Assembly (NCBI GenBank): GCA_020628165.1
Contig: JAHDFM010000016.1
Span: forward strand, 1-64,000
DNA from: Bdellovibrionales bacterium
GTDB taxonomy: Bacteria; Bdellovibrionota; Bdellovibrionia; Bdellovibrionales; UBA1609
Direction of reading: 5' to 3'
Length of the DNA: 64,000 bases
How positions within the stretch are numbered: position 1 is the stretch's first letter; every line of letters starts with the position of its first letter. Below are positions 46,657 through 54,793 of the stretch, piece after piece. The position numbers and the translations under genes were made by a program. The notes under the pieces are model-generated. The model ran no database searches and had not been told where the DNA came from. It saw nothing but the letters and a program-made list of their open reading frames with translations.

Positions 46657-48277
46657 CCATAATCAAACTGTTCCATTGATACTTGGGTTCAATGGAAGTC
46701 ATGATGGCTCTGTAGCGCTATTAAAGGGTGGAAAAATTCTTGGAACAATGAGTTGTGAACGTATAACTCGAAAAAAAAAAGATGGAAATGGTAATCAAAA
46801 ATTTCTAATAGATAGATTATTAAGTAGGTTTTCTACTTCAATTGAAGATATAGATTATATAGCATTCTGTGATGACTATTTAAATTTAGATACGTCATAT
46901 TTGAAAATCATTGATCAAGATGGATTAAATCTACCTAGAAGTAATATTTATGGGACTCTAAAGCCTGACCACCAAAAAACTAATTCACATCAAACATTAT
47001 CTTTAAAAATTGATGATCGTAGTATTCCTTGTTACTTTGTTAATCACCATCTTGGACACATTGCGTATTCATTTTTTACTTCTAATTTTGATAAATCACT
47101 TTGTTTGAGTTTAGATGGCTCTCCTTCAGAGTATTCGATGTTTGCTAAAGCAGAGAATAATTCGATTTATAAAGAGTCTGTGAATCACCTTAAGACTAGC
47201 TTAGTATATGATTGGTTTACATATTATACTCTAGGCAATCCTCTTTTTAAGGCTGGTTCCATGATGGGTTTAGCATCTCATGGAGAACCTTCAGGGAAGC
47301 TTGACTTGGAGATGCTGTTAAATGACTCTATAAAAAACTCATGGAGAAGCTTAACAAACAAAGTGCCGCGAAAAGTGAAAAAGCCTCGATCTGATGTTGA
47401 TAATGAGGATATTAAAATTGCTTCTACTTTGCAGTATCTTTTTGAACAGGAAATCTTAAAATACCTTTCTTCAGTGCCAATAGATTTACTTGAAAATTTT
47501 AATTATAACTTATCGCTATCTGGTGGAAGTTTTTTGAATTGTAAGTTAAATGGCAAAATTAAGGGCCAAACTAAATTCAAAAACATTTATATACCACCTG
47601 CTTGTGGAGATGATGGCCTAGCAGTAGGTGCAGCGCTCTACACTGCACATGTAATTCTAAACTTGCCAAGGCATTTACATAAACCAAGCGATGTAATGTA
47701 TAGTGGTCAGGATTTCAATATCAATTCTAAATTGGGTGAGAAATATGATGAAAAATTTGTTGTTGATCAACTTTTAAATGGAAAAATTGTTGGTTTTTTT
47801 CAAGGGAAATCTGAGTTTGGTCCAAGGGCCTTAGGTAACAGATCCCTACTTGCTGATCCGAGATGCCCAAAAATGAAAGATTATCTAAATAATGTTATCA
47901 AAAAAAGAGAGTGGTTTCGACCTTATGGAGCTTCAGTTCTTCAAGAAGAAGCTTTAAATTGGTTTGCTCTTGATTGTTATGACAGCCCGTATATGCTTAA
48001 GGCTTTTTCTGTACTTAAACCAGAAGATATTCCTGCAGTAACTCATGTAGATAACACATCAAGAATTCAGACTGTTGATAAAAAAGACAATCCAAAGTTT
48101 TATAGCTTAATTAAAAGTTTTTATAAACAGAGCTCTGTACCTATGCTTTTAAATACAAGTCTTAATGATTCAGATGAACCTATAGTAGAATCTCCTGAAG
48201 ACGCGATTCGGTTTTTTCATAAATCTTCTATTGATTTACTGGTACTGGAAGATAGAATGATAAAAAAAGGTGAATAA
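46649..48277 (+). CDS. NodU/CmcH/TobZ-type carbamoyltransferase
   Basis: The family makes carbamoyl-adenylate from carbamoyl phosphate and ATP and transfers the carbamoyl group to a hydroxyl. The 542 residues show the Kae1-like N-terminal domain (LGFNGSHDGSVALL, then the metal-binding NHHLGHIAYSF and LSLDGSPSEYS) and a C-terminal domain with FFQGKSEFGPRALGNRSLLADPR and KKREWFRPYGASVL. It lies between an oxygenase and a radical SAM gene. This fits carbamoylation of a hydroxyl installed by one of the oxygenases (inference). Some relatives act on amines or guanidines, so the acceptor atom is open. Confidence 0.88.
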   Translation: MVSHNQTVPLILGFNGSHDGSVALLKGGKILGTMSCERITRKKKDGNGNQKFLIDRLLSRFSTSIEDIDYIAFCDDYLNLDTSYLKIIDQDGLNLPRSNIYGTLKPDHQKTNSHQTLSLKIDDRSIPCYFVNHHLGHIAYSFFTSNFDKSLCLSLDGSPSEYSMFAKAENNSIYKESVNHLKTSLVYDWFTYYTLGNPLFKAGSMMGLASHGEPSGKLDLEMLLNDSIKNSWRSLTNKVPRKVKKPRSDVDNEDIKIASTLQYLFEQEILKYLSSVPIDLLENFNYNLSLSGGSFLNCKLNGKIKGQTKFKNIYIPPACGDDGLAVGAALYTAHVILNLPRHLHKPSDVMYSGQDFNINSKLGEKYDEKFVVDQLLNGKIVGFFQGKSEFGPRALGNRSLLADPRCPKMKDYLNNVIKKREWFRPYGASVLQEEALNWFALDCYDSPYMLKAFSVLKPEDIPAVTHVDNTSRIQTVDKKDNPKFYSLIKSFYKQSSVPMLLNTSLNDSDEPIVESPEDAIRFFHKSSIDLLVLEDRMIKKGE

Positions 48278-49258
48278 ATGAGTCGTATACTTGGTTGGCA
48301 TTTAGAGCTCACACGTCGCTGCTCATTAAAGTGTCCCGCTTGTCCGAGAACTTATAAAGCTGATCAAATTGCTAATTTAAGTCAAGATTTAAACTTTTCA
48401 GAATTACAATCTTTTTTTAAAAAAGAAGAGTTGAAAAAAATAAAATTTTTATTTTTTCAAGGAAACTTAGGTGAGCCTATTTTACATCCTGAATTTCACA
48501 AAATTTCAGAATACTTTTTTGATGTCCAACACCTTAGTGTCATTACTAATGGAATACAAACTCAGCAGTTTTGGACTCAAGTACTAAGTACATGGCCAGA
48601 AAACAGTCTTATCACTTTCAGTATTGATGGGCTTCAAGACACAAATTCAATTTATCGTGTTGGTGCTCCTTGGTCAAAAATACAAAATTTATTCGAAATT
48701 ATTTCTCAAACAAAAAGAAAATGTAAAATAGAGTGGAAATACTTAGTTTTTGAACACAATAAACACCAGATCGAGAAAGCGTCAAAGTTAGCAAAAAAAT
48801 TGGGAATTGATTCATTTAGAATACAGCAAAGTCGCTCACTAGACAAAATAACAAGTCTAGGGGGAAAAATTAAAGAAGTAAAATTTAATGAGTTTGATCC
48901 ACATATAACCTCAGATGAAGTGTCTAAAAAAATAATTATTCCTTTTTGTAAAACGTTAGACCTTCATTACATAGATGCTAACGGGCATTATTACCCTTGT
49001 TGTTGGTGGTCCGGGCACTATGAAGAAAACAATAAACATAATGATAATTGGGATTCGCCTCATATTTCTGAAATGAACATCGACCAAGCCTATTTTTTGT
49101 TTAACAAGTTTACACAAGTATTTGATGATGCAGACCAGGCTCCTTCTGTTTGTCAGAAAAACTGTTCAAAAACTCATGCAAATTTATCACCATTAAAAAC
49201 TCCAAACTCACAGGTTAATAGAAAATTTTTGAGTAGTAAAAAGCCAACATGGGAGTAA
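48278..49258 (+). CDS. Radical SAM enzyme with SPASM/twitch-type C-terminus
   Basis: The 326-residue protein has CxxxCxxC at Cys15, 19 and 22 (RRCSLKCPACPR), a SAM-binding QGNLGEP segment, TNG and FSIDG strands. A C-terminal cysteine group (PFC, YYPCCWWSG and SVCQKNCSK) could hold one auxiliary iron-sulfur cluster. SPASM/twitch members often modify peptides but also act on small molecules. It starts directly after the carbamoyltransferase stop and ends the plus-strand arm, facing the minus-strand operon across 31 bases. Confidence 0.85.
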   Translation: MSRILGWHLELTRRCSLKCPACPRTYKADQIANLSQDLNFSELQSFFKKEELKKIKFLFFQGNLGEPILHPEFHKISEYFFDVQHLSVITNGIQTQQFWTQVLSTWPENSLITFSIDGLQDTNSIYRVGAPWSKIQNLFEIISQTKRKCKIEWKYLVFEHNKHQIEKASKLAKKLGIDSFRIQQSRSLDKITSLGGKIKEVKFNEFDPHITSDEVSKKIIIPFCKTLDLHYIDANGHYYPCCWWSGHYEENNKHNDNWDSPHISEMNIDQAYFLFNKFTQVFDDADQAPSVCQKNCSKTHANLSPLKTPNSQVNRKFLSSKKPTWE

Positions 49259-49288
49259 CTTATAAACACAGGTTTATTATAAAAGTTA
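49256..49288. terminator. Weak bidirectional hairpin between the convergent arms
   Basis: Nested stems TAACTT/AAGTTA and ATAAAC/GTTTAT with a four-base loop and an internal bulge lie between the two stop codons and are AT-rich on both sides. This is the natural place for a shared terminator, but the stem is weak. Confidence 0.4.
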
Positions 49289-49289
49289 T

Positions 49290-49943
49290 TTAAATAATGC
49301 CAAAGCCATAAAGTCTTTCTAAGCAAGACCAACATTTTTTACAATGAACTATATTAGTTGATTTAATTTTATTACATGTTCTTGTTAGTGGAAATAAATC
49401 AGACAAAAGGTTGTTGTGACTATAAAAAATTGCAATTTCTTTTTTGTCTAGATTTACAAACGGAGTATAGATGGGTCCATCCCAAATTATTTGAAACTTA
49501 CCGATACGGTTTTCAATGGGTCCTTGTCCTTCAGGGGGGCAAAAGTCGTCTGTCTTGGGGAAATGTATTGCACCTGATGCTATCATGTTTACTTTTTTTA
49601 ACTTTAATAACTCCTTTTCTATATCCCTCATTTTAGGTATAAGATCATTCCCAGACTGTACAGAATAGGTGATTAAATTAGAAAAACTAACATTTGTCCG
49701 GTCTTGTATTTTTTTAATAATTTTTTTAACTATATTAATTTGATAATTAAATTCATTCACTTCGATCACAATAGGAACTAGCTTTAGTTTAAGATTTGCT
49801 AGATGAGAAAATTTAGCTAAAGCAAAGGCAACTAAAGTACTGTCTGTTCCTCCACTCATTTTAATGCCAACCGTTTTTGTGTGCTCTGGAAATGTATCAG
49901 CTATAAGTTGTAACATTTTATTATCAGCGAATAGATCTTTCAC
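49290..49943 (-). CDS. PP-loop ATPase related to QueC/asparagine-synthase-type ATP pyrophosphatases
   Basis: The 217-residue protein has the PP-loop SGGTDS at 30-35, which binds and splits ATP to AMP and PPi while activating a carboxyl or carbonyl. A C-terminal Cys set (CNK, then HCKKCWSCLER) resembles the zinc site of ExsB/QueC relatives. It is not a standard QueC, because the usual long substrate region is lacking and no queuosine genes are near. In this cluster it may form an amide, nitrile or thio group, or adenylate an acid. It is the last gene of the minus-strand operon. Confidence 0.75.
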   Translation of the reverse strand: MKDLFADNKMLQLIADTFPEHTKTVGIKMSGGTDSTLVAFALAKFSHLANLKLKLVPIVIEVNEFNYQINIVKKIIKKIQDRTNVSFSNLITYSVQSGNDLIPKMRDIEKELLKLKKVNMIASGAIHFPKTDDFCPPEGQGPIENRIGKFQIIWDGPIYTPFVNLDKKEIAIFYSHNNLLSDLFPLTRTCNKIKSTNIVHCKKCWSCLERLYGFGII

Positions 49944-49949
49944 TTAAAG

Positions 49950-51212
49950 CTAGGACCCTTTAATATAGCCAGCAACGGCAGTTTCAGCAGCAACTTGAGG
50001 AGATGCTAAATATATTGAAGATTTGGGGTTACCCATTCTTCCAACAAAATTGCGATTGATAGTTGCTAAACAATTTTCATTAGATCGTGTAACGCCACCA
50101 TGCACACCATAACAAGCTTTACACCCAGGAGACTCAATAGCTACACCTTGTTCCATTAGGTTTTGTGCAATTTTGAGTTGAAATAATTCTTTATATATTT
50201 CAATTGTCGCTGGGACAACAATTGTTGTGACTTTTTCGTTTACACTTCTTCCTTTTAAAGAGTTATAAAAATTTTTGATGTCGTCAAGTTTTCCGCCTGT
50301 ACAGCTTCCTACATAGACTTGATGAATTTGGATATTATTAGCTTTAGAAACTGGACCTACATTATCTGGTCTGTGAGGCTTAGCAATCATTTGCTCGAGA
50401 TTGTCCAAATTAATTTCGATAGTTTTAGAATATGTATACCCACAATCAGTAGAAACTTCTTCAATTGATTGATTATTTTCTGTTAAGAACTTACGAGTTT
50501 CTTGATTGAGTGACATTATGCTATTTGTGGCACCTGCTTCGACAGACATATTACAAAGTGTTGATCGCTCATCCATACTCATGTGCTCAAGAGCTTCTCC
50601 CTCCCACTCTAGACTGCAATACTTAGCACCATCTAGTTTAAGTTGTCCGACTAGATATAAAATCAGGTCTTTTGCACCAACGTCTTTTTTAAACTGTCCT
50701 TGGAGTGAAATTTTAATTGTTTCAGGCACACGAAACCATGCCTTACCTAAACCTAAAGCAACTGCCATATCAAATACGCCAACTCCAGTTGCAAAACAAT
50801 TATATGAACCACAAGTGACTGTATGAGAGTCGGTGCCCACAATAATCTCACCCGGCAGAGCTAATTTTTTTTCCATAATTAGTATATGGCAGACACCATA
50901 ATTTTTTCCGTATGGAAAATAATGCTTTATTTTTTGTTCATCGACAAATGATTGCATAATTTGAATCATTTGTGTGGCCTCTATACATTTAGCAGGTACC
51001 AAGTGATCCTGAAAAAATGCTATCTTTTCAGGATTCCAAACTTTTCCATTTTTTCCAAAAGTATCATAGAATTTATTAGTTAAAACTGCCATTACAGGAT
51101 CATGTGCAAAAGCAAGATCTAAATCAGCAACAATATGATCACCTGGTTTCACAAAACTTTTTTTTGAATGTGATGACAATATTTTTTGGGTCATACTCAT
51201 TTTTAAAGACAA
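49950..51212 (-). CDS. Aconitase-superfamily large subunit (LeuC/HacA-like)
   Basis: The 420-residue protein has the length and motifs of the archaeal-type isopropylmalate/homoaconitate isomerase large subunit. Three Fe-S ligands are visible: Cys304 in GSCTGG, and Cys364 and Cys367 in GCKACYG. HILIMEKKLALPGEIIVGTDSHTVTCG is present up to about residue 134. The usual GSCTNGR reads GSCTGGK and GPCLGGH reads KACYGVH, so the substrate surroundings differ from ordinary LeuC. It pairs with the small subunit upstream (overlap of ten bases). It should isomerise or hydrate a malate-type product of the homocitrate-synthase-like enzyme. Confidence 0.85.
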   Translation of the reverse strand: MSLKMSMTQKILSSHSKKSFVKPGDHIVADLDLAFAHDPVMAVLTNKFYDTFGKNGKVWNPEKIAFFQDHLVPAKCIEATQMIQIMQSFVDEQKIKHYFPYGKNYGVCHILIMEKKLALPGEIIVGTDSHTVTCGSYNCFATGVGVFDMAVALGLGKAWFRVPETIKISLQGQFKKDVGAKDLILYLVGQLKLDGAKYCSLEWEGEALEHMSMDERSTLCNMSVEAGATNSIMSLNQETRKFLTENNQSIEEVSTDCGYTYSKTIEINLDNLEQMIAKPHRPDNVGPVSKANNIQIHQVYVGSCTGGKLDDIKNFYNSLKGRSVNEKVTTIVVPATIEIYKELFQLKIAQNLMEQGVAIESPGCKACYGVHGGVTRSNENCLATINRNFVGRMGNPKSSIYLASPQVAAETAVAGYIKGS

Positions 51213-51757
51213 TCAAAACCTCCTTGTTTGATAACAAGTTCACTTAAGCCACCAACTTGGTAGATAGAATCTAATACACCTAAACTCCCAAATGTATAGT
51301 CGATGTCTTTTAGATGAAAAAGGCGTTGTTCAAAATTAACATGAGCCTTGAGTCCATGAACACTTTCATCAAAGTTGTGTTTCATTTCTAAAGGGTAAAT
51401 TTGTCCTAGGTTTATACAATTACGAAAAAAAATACGTGCAAAAGATTTCGCAACAATAACTTTAACACCAGCAGCAGCAAGAGCGAGTGGGGCGGTTTCG
51501 CGGCTAGAGCCACATCCAAAATCTTCACCAGCGACTATGATTTGAAATTTAGATTTACCTGTTAATTTATCAACAAAAGGCTCTAATCCGTCATAATCGA
51601 TCAATGCTATTTTAGCGAGTTTTTCATCTTCATATATTGGGTCATAACGCCCAGGAGCCATTACATCTGTGTTTGTATAATCTCGGCAGTAAAAGACGTT
51701 ACCACTTTTAATATTATCCATGTTTTGTCCTTTGATTAATCCAAAGTAAAATTTCAC
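51203..51757 (-). CDS. Aconitase-superfamily small subunit (LeuD/HacB-like)
   Basis: The 184-residue swivelling-domain subunit has the TDVMAPGRY segment near 30-38, the [18 protein letters not shown] loop and [16 protein letters not shown]. In isopropylmalate isomerases the residues after the GRY position form a substrate-selecting loop of type YLRT. Here it reads YDPIYE, so leucine biosynthesis is unlikely and a different acid is suggested. The first ATG at 51757 overlaps the synthase gene by 44 bases. An in-frame ATG at 51721 ([12 protein letters not shown]) is the more family-like start. Confidence 0.85.
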   Translation of the reverse strand: MKFYFGLIKGQNMDNIKSGNVFYCRDYTNTDVMAPGRYDPIYEDEKLAKIALIDYDGLEPFVDKLTGKSKFQIIVAGEDFGCGSSRETAPLALAAAGVKVIVAKSFARIFFRNCINLGQIYPLEMKHNFDESVHGLKAHVNFEQRLFHLKDIDYTFGSLGVLDSIYQVGGLSELVIKQGGFDCL

Positions 51758-52901
51758 TATCTTGCATGACTCTATCTTGTTTCTTTATCCAAGAAAATAG
51801 TGATTCTACAAGACAAGGTTCGTATGTAAAACCTAAATCAATAATTTTTTCTTTACACATTCGCCTCCCACTTTGTGGTCCAAGCTTGAATTTAACTTTC
51901 TTTTGTACCTGTTCATAGTTGAATGGAGTGTAAACTGCTTCATTTTTGTTACTCTGTTTTCTTGCTTTAATTAATGCAGCGCCATGAGTTCCTACTTGTG
52001 TTTGATAACAATATTCACCAATCAAAGGAGAGTATTTACTAACGTTATAATCAAATTTATTCATTAAAAACGTGCAACACTCTATTGCTGTTAATAAATC
52101 AAATTTATATCCAAATCTTTCATTTAAGATTAAAATTAACTGCTCGAGTGGTAAATTACCAGCTCTTTCACCAACTCCTGTGAATGTGCCACTAATGATA
52201 TCTGCACCAGACTGCCATGCTGCTAGTGAGTTAGCTGTTGCTAACCCAAAGTCATTGTGACCATGCCAACCAAGCTTCTCACTAGGTGGTCTATTTTGTT
52301 TAAAAGTTGAAACCAACTTAGTTACGTCGCTTGGCAGGCATATGCCGAGTGAATCACATAAAAATAAGCTGTAAAATTCAAACCCAGATAGTGAGTTTAA
52401 TATATTCTCAAGCTCCAGTGGCTTTACTCTAGAGATTCCTTCTAAGTTTAATGATACATATTGTACTTGAAAAGGTTGTAGTTTTTCAAAAACTTGTTTC
52501 AGTCGAACAACAATTTCCTCTAAAGACCAATTCTCTAGCTTAAGCCGCTCGTTATCTACTGATATAAAATATGAAACTCCTAATTTTTTATGCTCTGTTG
52601 TTTTTTTTAACTTTAAAAACTGGTTGGTGCTATCTAATCTTAATCGAGTTAAAACCCAAGGAATGGCATTGGAATTATTTTCAATCATTTTTTTTAATAA
52701 AACTCTTATACATTCAAATTCAGTGCTAGAAATTTCTGGAAAACCACAGATAAAATGATCTACACCGAGTCGATCAAGATTTTGTACAAAAGTGAACCTA
52801 TCTTTAGCAGAAAGAGTGCGCCCATGTAGGCTTTGAGCTCCTTCGCGAAGGGAATCATCTTCAAGTTCAATTCTGTTTTTTTTATTTATTTTTGTATTCA
52901 T
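51714..52901 (-). CDS. Homocitrate/isopropylmalate-synthase-like acyl-CoA condensing enzyme
   Basis: The 395-residue HMGL-like TIM barrel condenses acetyl-CoA (or a relative) with a 2-oxo acid. The metal and catalytic start reads EDDSLREGAQ at 14-23, where the usual form is DTTLRDGEQ. The metal-binding HGHNDFGLATANS is intact, and GERAGN follows. The C-terminal allosteric domain of leucine-type LeuA is missing; the size matches homocitrate synthase and 2-phosphonomethylmalate synthase-type enzymes. With the adjacent LeuCD pair and aminotransferase this makes a chain-extension module, but no partner dehydrogenase is seen. The 2-oxo substrate is unknown. Confidence 0.82.
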   Translation of the reverse strand: MNTKINKKNRIELEDDSLREGAQSLHGRTLSAKDRFTFVQNLDRLGVDHFICGFPEISSTEFECIRVLLKKMIENNSNAIPWVLTRLRLDSTNQFLKLKKTTEHKKLGVSYFISVDNERLKLENWSLEEIVVRLKQVFEKLQPFQVQYVSLNLEGISRVKPLELENILNSLSGFEFYSLFLCDSLGICLPSDVTKLVSTFKQNRPPSEKLGWHGHNDFGLATANSLAAWQSGADIISGTFTGVGERAGNLPLEQLILILNERFGYKFDLLTAIECCTFLMNKFDYNVSKYSPLIGEYCYQTQVGTHGAALIKARKQSNKNEAVYTPFNYEQVQKKVKFKLGPQSGRRMCKEKIIDLGFTYEPCLVESLFSWIKKQDRVMQDSEILLWINQRTKHG

Positions 52902-53880
52902 ATGAATCTACCTTTGCTAACTTTTGAAACTCCTTCATTGCCGATAAAAAAATAGTATTGTTTTCTTTTGTTGATGTTGAAACTCTAATCAAGCCATATT
53001 CGTTGAAGTCAGCAACAAAAATATTTTTATTTTTTAGGAACTTAAGAAGATTATTTGCATTGGTGCATGAGTTCAGATCAATGCAGAAAAAATAAGTTTC
53101 AGAAGTAGGTACTGTAAACCCTATTTTTTTTAGTTCGTTTTGTAGAAATAGACATTTTTTTTTCAATTCAGCTAGAAAGATATCAAAAGTACTCTTGTTT
53201 TTTAATATTTCAATTGCACAGTAAATAGCTAGATTAGATACAGGGTAGTCTAGGCTTCGTTTATTAAGTTCATGAATTTTATCTTGTGATGTTATGATAT
53301 ACCCTAACCTTAATCCAGGTATAGCATACGATTTACTGAATGTTCTAACAATAAAGAGATTAGAATTCATAGCTAATAAAGAAGTCAGACTTTTTTTATG
53401 ACAACATTCGATGTATGACTCATCAATGAGGACTTTTGCTTTAGTTTTTAAAATAAATTGTTCAATATTATCAGCAATTACACCGGTTGGATTATCAGGT
53501 CTGCATATAAAAATAATATCTTCTGTGGTTGCAGTTTTAAGTATTTCAACAATATTAGAAGGAGAGTAAAATCTGCGACAAATATTATGAATTTCCGCTA
53601 TTTTTTGAAAGCCTTTATATGAAGGAGCTGGTAAATAAAAAAAATTTTGCTTAAAAGATTTGAAAACAAGCTCTAAAGCTCCATCTGCACCTAACGTAAG
53701 AGTAATATTATCGGGGTTGACTTGATTATATGATGCAATGTTATTAATTAGCGTCTGTTTATGTTGTGTGTTGTAAAATTTTGTTGCAATAGTTCCGGCA
53801 TCTAATTTTAAAATACCATCAATAGAATAAGGTACTTCATTTAAATCCATATATACAGGTGATGAGTTAAATTTTGTCAA
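52882..53880 (-). CDS. HisC-like PLP aminotransferase
   Basis: The 332-residue fold-type I enzyme has the aminotransferase marks of the HisC/CobD branch: RPDNPTG at 128-134, Asp153 in LIDESYIE, the Schiff-base Lys183 in TFSKSYAIPGLRLGY and a late Arg in IRVST. It is short, like CobD-type decarboxylases and archaeal HisC. It could aminate the product of the chain-extension module or decarboxylate an amino acid phosphate. Its 3' end overlaps the synthase gene by 20 bases. Transamination of a 2-oxo acid is my preferred reading. Confidence 0.83.
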   Translation of the reverse strand: MTKFNSSPVYMDLNEVPYSIDGILKLDAGTIATKFYNTQHKQTLINNIASYNQVNPDNITLTLGADGALELVFKSFKQNFFYLPAPSYKGFQKIAEIHNICRRFYSPSNIVEILKTATTEDIIFICRPDNPTGVIADNIEQFILKTKAKVLIDESYIECCHKKSLTSLLAMNSNLFIVRTFSKSYAIPGLRLGYIITSQDKIHELNKRSLDYPVSNLAIYCAIEILKNKSTFDIFLAELKKKCLFLQNELKKIGFTVPTSETYFFCIDLNSCTNANNLLKFLKNKNIFVADFNEYGLIRVSTSTKENNTIFLSAMKEFQKLAKVDSYEYKNK

Positions 53881-53881
53881 A

Positions 53882-54793
53882 TTAAGTTTCTTTATGCTTT
53901 AATTCACAAAAAAGGCGCCACATAGGAGGTCTATAACAACCACAATCATCATACTGCATTTTGCCTGTAGATAATCCGCAAAAATCTGCAATAGTTTCTA
54001 ACGCTTCTTCTGTCCAATTAAAGTATTGGTTATATTTCCATTGCCTGTCATAAAAGTAAAATGCATTATTTCTGAATGCATCTTCAAGATCACCAGCTTT
54101 CCAAGTATGTGCTCTATTTGCATCTTTTTGGAAAACTTTATAATAATTGTGAACATGACTCCAATAACAAACTCCATTTTCAGCTAGACATTCTTTAATC
54201 TTTCTCATGTTTTTTACTTGAAGATCAAAGGTGTACCAATTCATTGGACCAAAACAGATTATGATGTCGTATTTTTGTGGAGGCTCAAAGTCTTCAATTC
54301 GACACAAATAATCAACACCATTTATGTAAGGGTCTACACCGGTAACATTTTTCAAGTGCTTTTTATATAGATTATAGCCACAACCAAGGTCTAAGATTTG
54401 TAAATCTGGGTTTTTTAATTGTAGTTTTTTTATTTTATCTATTAAATTTTTTCCACGGATTTGCCATTTATGCTCTATATCATTTATTTTTTCACCTTTG
54501 AAATTTTCTACATTGATAAGTCCGTTATATGTTCCATTTTCACTTTGAAAATAATTTTTTGTATATTGATAGTCTAACTCTGCAACAAGCTCCTTGATAG
54601 TTTGGCAATCTCGAGGTGCTTTGACACTGTATTGATTGCCACGAATGTTCATAAAAAGTTCATCTTCGAGTGCTTTGTAAAATTTATCGTTGAGTGGCAA
54701 ATCAGAAATTTTACTATCTGGCTCAAGAGGCCATCCGAACAAGGAATTGACTAATTTAAAGATATTCATATTTATCGGATTGTTATATTTCAT
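53882..54793 (-). CDS. Class I SAM-dependent methyltransferase
   Basis: The Rossmann-type motif I ILDLGCGYN lies at about 133-141, followed by VTGVDPYING and a CFGPMNWY segment. An N-terminal domain of some 110 residues precedes it. The start at 54793 has GAGG six bases upstream. The frame is open to 54847, but that part lies inside the radical SAM gene. The chain is then 303 residues and overlaps the B12 radical SAM gene by 11 bases. The methyl acceptor is unknown; an O-, N- or S-methyl group on the cluster product is the simple expectation. Confidence 0.8.
   Translation of the reverse strand: MKYNNPINMNIFKLVNSLFGWPLEPDSKISDLPLNDKFYKALEDELFMNIRGNQYSVKAPRDCQTIKELVAELDYQYTKNYFQSENGTYNGLINVENFKGEKINDIEHKWQIRGKNLIDKIKKLQLKNPDLQILDLGCGYNLYKKHLKNVTGVDPYINGVDYLCRIEDFEPPQKYDIIICFGPMNWYTFDLQVKNMRKIKECLAENGVCYWSHVHNYYKVFQKDANRAHTWKAGDLEDAFRNNAFYFYDRQWKYNQYFNWTEEALETIADFCGLSTGKMQYDDCGCYRPPMWRLFCELKHKET

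Noticed and set aside
49290..49943. QueC (7-cyano-7-deazaguanine synthase)
   Set aside because: The PP-loop and Cys tail are similar, but the length, middle region and gene context do not fit queuosine biosynthesis.
49950..52901. Ordinary leucine biosynthesis (leuA-leuC-leuD)
   Set aside because: The synthase lacks the LeuA regulatory domain, leuB is missing, the LeuD selectivity loop is atypical, and the genes are embedded in an operon of radical SAM, oxygenase and methyltransferase genes.
49950..52901. Homocitrate supply for nitrogenase or alpha-aminoadipate lysine synthesis
   Set aside because: No nif genes, LysW carrier or lysine-pathway kinases or reductases are in the window, and the ATP-grasp protein at 62971 does not look like LysX.
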